From NCBI GenBank assembly GCA_028685295.1, contig JAQUEL010000009.1, positions 1 through 35,509 of the forward strand: a stretch of DNA of 35,509 nt, given 5' to 3'. This document shows positions 1 to 7,442 of the stretch, piece by piece. The DNA is from a bacterium. Lineage in GTDB: Bacteria > UBP13 > UBA5359. The notes under the pieces are model-generated. The model was given only the letters and a program-made list of their open reading frames with translations. It searched no databases and was not told where the DNA came from. The position numbers were made by a program, and so were the translations under genes. How positions within the stretch are numbered: position 1 is the first letter of the stretch; each line of letters opens with the position of its first letter.

Positions 1-264
1 CAGCGTCCCCTTTTTATCGGAATTGCATCTTATTCTATACATGGCCGGGCACAGGCTCGTTCAGCCGATCTTATATTTATCGTTTATACCTGATAAATAG
101 CAGATCGGAGGATTAAAGTCAATATTTCAGAACCCCTTGGGCGCCTTCGGGGAGTTGAAATTTTAATAGCGAACGCTGGTGGACTTTATATATAAAGCGC
201 CGGGCCGGCTATATGCTTGAAAAAGCCGTTCCGGTAAAACAAATAGTAAGTGAGGCTCGGCGGG

Positions 265-984
265 CTATCCAGGCAAACCGCTCCGCCAGCTATCCTGGCT
301 CAGCATCTTCTCCTCGCGTCGCACTTCTTCCCGCCAATCGGAACAGCTGAACCGCTGCAGCAGCCGGTAATGCAGAAAGGACCAGGCCCGATGCAGCAGA
401 TTGCCGATGAACAAAGCCGTGACTATAATAGCTAGAGAAAGCAGCCAAAAGGATACCTCGGAGGACATACCTTCACCCGGTCTTCTCAAGCTGTAGAGGC
501 TGTCATTGGGAGTGAAGAAGCTCCAGACCAGCTTTTGCCGCAAAAAGATAAAGGCCGCAGCATAGCCCAGTAATATCAATGAACCGCACCAGGCGGCATA
601 ATCGCAACTAAACTCCAACAGTCCATTGGACAGCAAAACGCTTTTGTCTCGGCGACACCCCTCCCGCTTGGCCAAAGCGGCCAGGGCACCAATCACACCG
701 CAGACCAGCATCGGCAGGATAAAAAAAGCCACCGGCAAAGATGCCCGAGCACCCGTTCCGGCCGCAAGAACGCGCTCCGTTTGCGCGAGAGTTCGCATAT
801 AACCTGTTCCGTGCATAGCTAGCGATTGTACCCCGCTGCCTATAAACGAGAGCAGCAGCAACAGCCCCAAACAGGCATAGATAAGCACTATCATCAACAC
901 TCCGGCAGCAAAGCCGGTTTGCAACGTGGTTCGCATATTTGCGCCCTTGGAAATGATATCGTATATGCGATTATGCTCCAGCAT
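265..984 (-). CDS. Multi-pass membrane protein of unknown function
   Basis: 239-aa ORF with several hydrophobic segments (AGVLMIVLIYACLGLLLLLSFIG; LPVAFFILPMLVCGVIGALAAL; CGSLILLGYAAAFIFL; FWLLSLAIIVTALFIGNLL). An RBS-like gaggtg precedes the ATG. Confidence 0.65.
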   Translation of the reverse strand: MLEHNRIYDIISKGANMRTTLQTGFAAGVLMIVLIYACLGLLLLLSFIGSGVQSLAMHGTGYMRTLAQTERVLAAGTGARASLPVAFFILPMLVCGVIGALAALAKREGCRRDKSVLLSNGLLEFSCDYAAWCGSLILLGYAAAFIFLRQKLVWSFFTPNDSLYSLRRPGEGMSSEVSFWLLSLAIIVTALFIGNLLHRAWSFLHYRLLQRFSCSDWREEVRREEKMLSQDSWRSGLPG

Positions 985-1037
985 ACTTACACCTCAGGCA
1001 GCATAATGATCAGACTTTTAACATTCGTCCATTTATT

Positions 1038-1066
1038 ATTATACTTTCTTCGCAACCAAGCGGCAA
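1038..1066 (-). promoter_or_regulatory. Candidate sigma70/A promoter for the 265..984 membrane protein (TTGCCG-17-TATAAT)
   Basis: Minus strand reads TTGCCG (1061-1066), 17-nt spacer, TATAAT (1038-1043), about 55 nt upstream of the start codon at 984. Confidence 0.45.
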
Positions 1067-1123
1067 ACAAAGCTTTAAAGTCAGTCCGGAAGCGATATAC
1101 AATTGTTCAGAAAAACCCGGTCT

Positions 1124-1150
1124 ATCCCGCCTTGGCCGGCAGGGCGGGAT
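1124..1150. repeat. Perfect inverted repeat / hairpin (ATCCCGCC-11nt-GGCGGGAT)
   Basis: ATCCCGCC 1124-1131 and GGCGGGAT 1143-1150, intergenic. Confidence 0.6.
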
Positions 1151-1323
1151 AATAATCATCTGGGCCAACAAGGGCGGCCCGGCACTCTAGCCCTTATATT
1201 TAAAGGCTCTTTTGCCTTCCGGCATATAGATCGTTCAGTTGGCAGGCAAAAAAAGGGATCCGGTTTAATTGCCTTCATCATAAAGATTAGGACGTACAGA
1301 CGAGACGGTCCTGGGGACATATC

Positions 1324-2337
1324 CTAAGGTCGCAGGCTCAGCTCCGTAAAGAGGATGCGCCTGAGGCATGGTGTCATGGCTTTAGCCATAAAGTAGAACC
1401 CCAGAGAATTGCAATGCACTCCATCTACCAAACCAAAAGCATTATCAGCCGAGATTCCCTTAAGAGCATTGAACAAATAAATGTTCTTATCCCCCAGGCA
1501 ATTCATAGTCCGAACAAAAGCACGGGCTGCCTTACGCTGTTTCGCTGAAATGGTCTCACCTGTGTTCTCTGCACAGAAATAAAATGGGCTGACTACTACT
1601 ATCGGAGTGGTCTTATGAATACGGCGTAATTCTTCTGTAAAGACGGGTAAGTTCTCTTCCCATCCCAACTTTATATTGGCCCAGTAATCCAGAACGATGC
1701 AGGAGGCATCTATCTCATTGATTGCTCGAGCCAGCTCCAGCTCGCCCATGCCGTTGCCGGAGAAACCTAAATTAATGAAATCTACATTCAGCCAGCGAGA
1801 GATAAAGGACTGGTAGGTAGTTCCCGGGGTTGAGGCGCATCCGCCCTGGGTAATGCTGGAGCCATAAAAGACTATAGGTTTATCCACAGCAAACGGAGCA
1901 GGAGGCTCGATAAGCGTCGCTTCATCCAGACCGATATAATTTATCTTGACTGTCTGATATAACGGCATATTAATAGTTATTTCCCGCATAGCCCGGTTTT
2001 CGGCGATATGCCATTCAGCCTTGACAGCACCTTTTTCATCCGGAGAGATGCTGCCCATAAACATGTCATCCACATAAATATCAAAGCCGCTCTGCCCTAT
2101 GCGAGTTATATGGTTCATAACCAAGTTATCCGGACATTTGGCTTTAATGCCTACATGCAAAGAATCGGTTTTGAACCTTATGCGCCCTCCGGCAGGGATC
2201 TGGGCAAGATCCCAGACGGGCTGCCGAAAACCTTTCTTCAAGCGCCGTGGCAGACGCCTGAGAGAGGGTTTCTCTTCCTCAAACCATGCCAGACCGTTAA
2301 CAGCAAACCTCTTATCCGGAAACTTAAACCATTCCAT
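1324..2337 (-). CDS. SGNH/GDSL-family hydrolase with N-terminal beta domain
   Basis: 337-aa ORF with the nucleophile block 'VFYGSSITQGG' and C-terminal 'DGVHCN' (D-x-x-H) catalytic block. Confidence 0.85.
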   Translation of the reverse strand: MEWFKFPDKRFAVNGLAWFEEEKPSLRRLPRRLKKGFRQPVWDLAQIPAGGRIRFKTDSLHVGIKAKCPDNLVMNHITRIGQSGFDIYVDDMFMGSISPDEKGAVKAEWHIAENRAMREITINMPLYQTVKINYIGLDEATLIEPPAPFAVDKPIVFYGSSITQGGCASTPGTTYQSFISRWLNVDFINLGFSGNGMGELELARAINEIDASCIVLDYWANIKLGWEENLPVFTEELRRIHKTTPIVVVSPFYFCAENTGETISAKQRKAARAFVRTMNCLGDKNIYLFNALKGISADNAFGLVDGVHCNSLGFYFMAKAMTPCLRRILFTELSLRP

Positions 2338-2369
2338 ATATCATTACTCCTTCAACTTATCCGTTCTTA

Positions 2370-3530
2370 TTACTTATTTTGAAAAGAGATCTTCGGGTAA
2401 CCGGAATAATCAACGATATACCTGCCGTTTGAAGTCGGATACTCTATCTTGTCTTTTCTGGCAAAATCGTTGGGTACATTCAATTTTTTGGCAAAGGCTC
2501 CGTCTTCCTTCAAATAAACATCAGCATATTTGATCACAACCTGTTCACGGTCCCCAACTGAATGTCCCGTGCCTTTAACGACAACGCCATCCATATCAAA
2601 CTCTGTCAGAAAATGTGCATCTACGCTTATGCCGGCGGCCAGCATATTTCTGTATTGAAGAATTTTTGCCGATACGGGACAGGAGGTATCCGCCACACCG
2701 TGAACTATAACTATCTTCAGTTGAGGGTTGGCGGCATGCAGGATTTTGCAATGTTCCGGATGACCAAAATCCCGAATTTCCTGCATATCCTTGCTTAAAA
2801 AGGTGGGGCTTTGGGGATCACGTGAATATCCGGCGTTCAAGTTGGTTCCCTCCCCGGTGCCGAAGGCAATAGCATCGATAAGACCGGGCATGCCGCAGAT
2901 ATCTACACCGCAGGCAAAGGTATGAGGGGCCAATTTCATGGCCATCTGAGTGACGTTGCCGCCGCCGCTCCCTCCCATGGAGTAAATTCTGTTTTCGTTA
3001 AACTCAATAGCCTGCAATTTAAGCTGTGTCCGGATTGTATAGAGTGCGCCGATAACATCCATAGCCTGTAGAAATCCATGGTCATACGGCAAAGCCTCTT
3101 TTCTCCATTCCGGCCCACTCTGAAGATAATTTACGGAAACGGCAATAACATTAAACCTGGCAGCAAAGGTCTTGCACCACTGGATATATTCGGAGGAGTT
3201 GTAAACCCCACCCCAGTTATGGAGCACCAGCATCAATCCAGTGTTCTTGTTTATGCCGGCAGGAGGTTCTTCCACCCACATTTTAACCATTCGTTTTCCG
3301 GGTTTCTGCGGCCACTCCTGGGCTTCAAACTCCTGCTCCCGGGCCAAAACTCCGGCGGTAGCTTTGACGAATTGAACTGTCTGCGGCACTGCCGTCACCT
3401 CACTTTCTAAGACCGGCAATAAAGCCAGCAAAAGTACCCCTGTCCAAGCAAAGGAGAACTTTATCTTTTTGGGCAAATTCTGATAAATAATGCAATTTTT
3501 GAGCTTGAGAACGTTCGTTTTGATCGCCAC
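2370..3530 (-). CDS. Alpha/beta hydrolase (prolyl oligopeptidase / PHB-depolymerase-like esterase), probably exported
   Basis: 386-aa ORF with N-terminal hydrophobic segment, 'LMLVLHNWGG', nucleophile elbow 'YSMGGSGGGN' and 'GTGHSVGD' His region. Start codon uncertain. Confidence 0.75.
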   Translation of the reverse strand: MAIKTNVLKLKNCIIYQNLPKKIKFSFAWTGVLLLALLPVLESEVTAVPQTVQFVKATAGVLAREQEFEAQEWPQKPGKRMVKMWVEEPPAGINKNTGLMLVLHNWGGVYNSSEYIQWCKTFAARFNVIAVSVNYLQSGPEWRKEALPYDHGFLQAMDVIGALYTIRTQLKLQAIEFNENRIYSMGGSGGGNVTQMAMKLAPHTFACGVDICGMPGLIDAIAFGTGEGTNLNAGYSRDPQSPTFLSKDMQEIRDFGHPEHCKILHAANPQLKIVIVHGVADTSCPVSAKILQYRNMLAAGISVDAHFLTEFDMDGVVVKGTGHSVGDREQVVIKYADVYLKEDGAFAKKLNVPNDFARKDKIEYPTSNGRYIVDYSGYPKISFQNK

Positions 3531-3537
3531 TACCCTT

Positions 3538-3936
3538 TTACCCCCTGGAATATACCTTGCATAACCGGGCTATCGCTTCAAACTTTTCAGTCACAACCAT
3601 TTTCCGGGGATATAATAGCAGAAGCGAGCTATCAAGGCAAACTATTTCGCCAGCCATCCTGTCTACCAGATAGGCATTCTCTCCAGTTTGCTTATTGCTG
3701 TAGTATGTCCGTTTGTATCTTACCGTCCCAAACTGCGTCAATATGCTCTTCTCATCTTCCCGGCGCTCTATTACCCAGCCTTTTCGCTCCTGCCGGTTTT
3801 CCATCAGGTATTTATCCATCCCTTCCAATACCAGCCCGCATACCTGTGCCCCCAAACTGTTCAGACTATCCCGCAACTCCTCCTGAAACTGCTGATACTC
3901 GACTCCTCCTCCAATTACCTCCAGCATCTTATCCAT
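3538..3936 (-). pseudogene. ISLre2-family (UPF0236) transposase, N-terminal fragment only
   Basis: 'RQERKGWVIERREDEKSILTQFGTVRYKRTYYSNKQTGENAYLVD' is the N-terminal signature of UPF0236/ISLre2 transposases. The ORF stops at 132 aa, before the catalytic part. Confidence 0.75.
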
Positions 3937-3978
3937 TACTTGCAGGAAATACCCCTCTGCACATTGAACTAATTACAT

Positions 3979-4029
3979 GAGATCTCACCTCTGAGTTTTT
4001 ACTCATCCTTCGAGGGATGGTGAGATCTC
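3979..4029. repeat. Inverted repeat GAGATCTCACC...GGTGAGATCTC enclosing two smaller hairpins
   Basis: Perfect 11-bp arms 3979-3989 / 4019-4029. Inside are TGAGT-TTTT-ACTCA and TCCT-TCGA-GGGA. Confidence 0.7.
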
Positions 4030-4088
4030 TTTTCTATTCCTCCGGAAATTTTCCCCTGCTTTTTTCCTACAATAACTTTACACCGCCC

Positions 4089-4106
4089 AAAAGCTCCATA
4101 GCTTTT
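4089..4106 (-). terminator. Candidate hairpin terminator immediately after the FG-GAP gene
   Basis: AAAAGCT-atgg-AGCTTTT on the minus strand, directly 3' of the stop codon at 4108-4110. Confidence 0.45.
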
Positions 4107-4107
4107 C

Positions 4108-5319
4108 TTAATTGGTTGGGTTCTTGTACCATCTACCGCCGCATATTATATCTATATCGCCATCGTTATCTACATCGCCTACAGCATAGTAGCTACCCAG
4201 GGAATTAGCGGTAATCTGGTTTTTAATCCAAGAAGAGCCACTGCCGTTGTTCTTATACCAGTAGCTGGCTGCGCTATCTTTCCTGTAGCAGATTACATCA
4301 TTGTAGCCATCAAGGTTTACATCCACAACCACCGGCAATTGCCCCTCAAGGCCGATCGTTGAGAGGGTATCCATTAGAATTCTGCTGCTCCAGGATGTGC
4401 CGTTGCTTTTGTTCTTATACCAACTGAGATAGGATTTAACAAACGGCTTTCTTATACCCACTATCACATCCATATCGCCATCCCCATCCAGGTCGCCGAC
4501 AGATATGGTCTCCATACAACTGTAAATGCTGGTATCCAATGTGTAGCAGGGCCAATTGCCGGTATTGCTCTTGGGGTTTAGCAACACAAACGTTGCGCCT
4601 GAGCCGCCCAAAGAAGCACAGCTGGTTGCGGCTATATCAAGGTAACCATCGCTGTTGAAATCTGTCAGGGCCATACCCTCTATATCGCAATAGGTGTTGG
4701 TGTAGAGGGTATAGTAGGACCAGTTGTTGCTCATGGTCCCGGGGTTAACATACCAGCGCACCTGATGGTTCTCACCGCCTGCTATTATATCCGGGTAGCC
4801 GTCGTTATTCATATCACCTATCTCTATGGCCTCAACTCCGTCCTCCGTGGCAGGCGTCAGAGTCCCTATATAGTAGAAACTCCATGTCCCCTGCGTGCCG
4901 GGGTTTATGGCGACGTATATGGAATCCCTCATGTTGGTAGGGACTCCCGCTGCCGAATCCCAGCCCATGGTTCCTATTACCATATCCGGCAGGCCATCTC
5001 CATTGACGTCTCCTACTCTCTGCCCGTCTATAAAGGTTGCTATCTTGGCGTGTCCTACCTGGTAGCCGCCATTCCAAATTTCCTGGTTCCAGCCGGTAGA
5101 TATTGCCTGCCAGCTGCCCGCGCCTGTTCCGGGATTTTTGTACCAGTAGTTTACAGTAAGAGAATCTACGTAGCCGTCGCTGTCTACATCCATCAGAGTG
5201 CGTTTCATACTGCCGCCGCCTATGCTTACGCTGGCCCAGTCTGCACAGACCGCTCCGGCAAGAAGCGCCACTAAAACTAGTGACAAAGCAACTCTAAGGC
5301 AAAACGCTCTTGCTTTCAT
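4108..5319 (-). CDS. Secreted FG-GAP/VCBS-repeat beta-propeller protein
   Basis: 403 aa; signal peptide 'LRVALSLVLVALLAGAVCA'; seven Asp-rich calcium-type motifs (DVDSDGYVD, DVNGDGLPDMVIG, DMNNDGYPDIIAGG, DFNSDGYLDIAA, DLDGDGDMDVIVG, DVNLDGYNDVI, DVDNDGDIDIICGG). Confidence 0.85.
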   Translation of the reverse strand: MKARAFCLRVALSLVLVALLAGAVCADWASVSIGGGSMKRTLMDVDSDGYVDSLTVNYWYKNPGTGAGSWQAISTGWNQEIWNGGYQVGHAKIATFIDGQRVGDVNGDGLPDMVIGTMGWDSAAGVPTNMRDSIYVAINPGTQGTWSFYYIGTLTPATEDGVEAIEIGDMNNDGYPDIIAGGENHQVRWYVNPGTMSNNWSYYTLYTNTYCDIEGMALTDFNSDGYLDIAATSCASLGGSGATFVLLNPKSNTGNWPCYTLDTSIYSCMETISVGDLDGDGDMDVIVGIRKPFVKSYLSWYKNKSNGTSWSSRILMDTLSTIGLEGQLPVVVDVNLDGYNDVICYRKDSAASYWYKNNGSGSSWIKNQITANSLGSYYAVGDVDNDGDIDIICGGRWYKNPTN

Positions 5320-5444
5320 AATCGTTCCCTCCTCGTATTTTTTCTACCATAACACTTTATTTAGCTTATGTTCTTCGGCCTGCTGAAGGCATATCTCTTT
5401 GCTTTATTTTATACCCTCCATTGGCAGATTATTAACCTTTTTGA

Positions 5445-5615
5445 TACCCGGTGAAATTACGCAAAAAGTTGAATATCAAAAGTAGTCAAAGGGTGTAAAC
5501 CCTGGTCAGGAACGGAATCTTTACGCTTGTGCCGGACAGCCCTCTCAAGAGCCTGAAAGGATTTGTAGAGGGTATTGATATAAACGGCTACAGGGAAGAG
5601 GAGGATAGATTATGA
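5445..5615 (+). pseudogene. Decayed AbrB/MazE-type (SpoVT-AbrB fold) antitoxin of a vapBC-like module
   Basis: One frame reads YPVKLRKKLNIKSSQRV*TLVRNGIFTLVPDSPLKSLKGFVEGIDINGYREEEDRL*, with an internal TAA at 5496-5498 and no intact start. Confidence 0.7.
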
Positions 5616-5873
5616 TCGTAATCGATTCCTGTGGCTGAGTATTTTTCAAATGGGTCGCTGGCCAATGCCTATACTAAATATCTCGAAGGCCATTTTGAAA
5701 CCCTACCGAGTGTTGTGTATCTAAAGAAGCTTGATAAGAATTAGGCTTTTGCGAAACTTTGGGCGGTCGTTCATCAAAGGATCGTTGTCAAGAGAGATGA
5801 TTACCCTTTTCCATGCTAAATATAAACTCCCGGCCCATTATCAAGCTGTTATTACCTATAATCGGCAGCTATC
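5612..5873 (+). pseudogene. Decayed VapC-like PIN-domain toxin
   Basis: ATG at 5612 overlaps the antitoxin TGA (ATGA). It reads MIVIDSCG, then a frameshift to ..AEYFSNGSLANAYTKYLEGHFETLPSVVYLKKLDKN*, then degenerate ..AFAKLWAVVHQRIVVKRDD.. and ..AKYKLPAHYQAVITYNRQLS. The N-terminus resembles the PIN pattern 'MIVIDSSGWLEYF..GPLA..YxxYL'. Confidence 0.65.
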
Positions 5874-6014
5874 TTAGCACAAGCCTCTTTTAATTTATTT
5901 TATCAGATTATCGGCTCTTTCCCCACCTGCTTGCCTGTAAAAGCCAGGTTATTATACTCCCTTTGCAGCCAGGCAACAAAATGCGGGTCCGGCATCCGGC
6001 TTTGACGAATATCA

Positions 6015-7040
6015 CTAAGGCAACTCAAGCTCAGCAAAGTAAACATCATTCGGCGTCAGCAGGCTCCCTTGATTATATGGCGCCTCTGCCTCCAGCCGGA
6101 AAGGCGGAGCCACTACGCCCATATGATAGGCATGCTGCGAGTAATAACTCAAGCAGACTCGGCCCTCAGGGTCCACAACCATACCAGGATATGCACAATC
6201 TCCGGTCGCCGGTATGCACAGCACCCGTTCCACCTGGCCTCGTTCCACCCGCCACACGCCCAAACTAGCCCGATCCAAGAAGGGGAAGGTATCATCACCT
6301 TCTATATCGACCATACGCCTCCCTGAAAGGTAGACCTCGCCTCGATACTCGATCATAACGGGACAGTGAATGGTTGTCGGCAGATAAACTATTTCCCAGT
6401 CTGTGTACGGCGGCTGGGCAATAGCCATAACGCTTTGCCCTGGCCTAACTTCACTGCGAGATATCAACCATGCCTCGCCATCATTACGGAAGAAGATATC
6501 CGCTTCATTCATACCATCATGGGGATCTCCTATATAGGCTAACGGCTGCCAATGCAGCAGGTCCGAGGAGGTCATTATTTCCAAGCGCCACCATCTCTCT
6601 TTAAGCTCGCTGCTGTTGAAAGAATACACCAGACCGTAGAAAAGTTCTGCATGCCGGCGCACTCGCCACAACCAGTGATTAGCGGGCAAAATAGGCACCG
6701 GTTCCTGCCAGATAAAACCATCCGAAGAGAAAGATACATATTGCTGTAGATTTCTTTTCTCACTGCCACCAATCCAACTGGGAAAGACCATGGATAAATG
6801 CTCTTCATCCAGGCAAATCAGCTTGGGATCCCGGTTGTCGCCAGGCACTTTGACCCGCGCCGCTTCCCGAAAACGAGTACGATCTACCGATACCGACAGC
6901 ACCGCCTCGCCGTCTATCGAAATATGCCCTGCTCCTTTTCTGTAACTGACCCAATAGGCTCCCTGCCAATAAGCCAGGTCGGTAAATGCGTTATGCATCC
7001 CATCCCTGACTACGGTAACTTGCCTCAGTATGCGTGCCAT
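6015..7040 (-). CDS. Sialidase-like / glycosyl-hydrolase-like beta-propeller protein
   Basis: 341 aa with repeated blade-like motifs ('VSFSSDGFIWQEPVPI', 'IMTSSDLLHWQPLAYIG') typical of exo-sialidase/GH43-type propellers. No signal peptide seen. Confidence 0.6.
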   Translation of the reverse strand: MARILRQVTVVRDGMHNAFTDLAYWQGAYWVSYRKGAGHISIDGEAVLSVSVDRTRFREAARVKVPGDNRDPKLICLDEEHLSMVFPSWIGGSEKRNLQQYVSFSSDGFIWQEPVPILPANHWLWRVRRHAELFYGLVYSFNSSELKERWWRLEIMTSSDLLHWQPLAYIGDPHDGMNEADIFFRNDGEAWLISRSEVRPGQSVMAIAQPPYTDWEIVYLPTTIHCPVMIEYRGEVYLSGRRMVDIEGDDTFPFLDRASLGVWRVERGQVERVLCIPATGDCAYPGMVVDPEGRVCLSYYSQHAYHMGVVAPPFRLEAEAPYNQGSLLTPNDVYFAELELP

Positions 7041-7105
7041 TCAAGCTCCTCCTCTATTTACTAACTTCCATTGTTTTCTTATGGTGTACCTCATATTTAG
7101 TACAA

Positions 7106-7442
7106 CTAAAGAGTAAAAATAAGGTAGTTTCTTTGCGCCGGAGTGTCTTCCCGCCGGCGGGCAAATTGAAGTACCCGGCGCCCTGGGTGAAGGCGAAGCA
7201 GATCCAGCAGCACTGCCGGATACAGCCATCTCTCTCTGGTCCAGATATACGTTATATCCCCCACCCAGGCTTTATCAGGCTCTTTTATGCTGAAGTTACG
7301 GTTGAGCAGATTCTCCGCCACCGGATGGTCGTGATCGGAAGCCGTCGTTACCTTGAACTTCTTAGCGGTTTTCGATCTCAGTCCCGCCTTGCGCATTAAG
7401 CGTAATACCGCCCAATTGGTTCTGGATATATTTGAAAGCCTT
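7106..7442 (-). pseudogene. IS3-family transposase (OrfB) fragment
   Basis: Minus frame reads ..SRTNWAVLRLMRKAGLRSKTAKKFKVTTASDHDHPVAENLLNRNFSIKEPDKAWVGDITYIWTRERWLYPAVLLDL.., the characteristic IS3 OrfB core start (first DDE Asp in 'WVGDITYI'). The rest is missing. Confidence 0.85.

Noticed and set aside
184-197. AT palindrome CTTTATATATAAAG
   Set aside because: Low-complexity AT sequence; no supporting context.
4765-5274. 169-aa + strand ORF
   Set aside because: Antisense to the FG-GAP repeat gene; arises from repeated Asp/Gly codons on the other strand.
7150-7161. Palindrome CCCGCCGGCGGG
   Set aside because: Short GC-rich palindrome inside the IS3 fragment; expected by chance in this composition.
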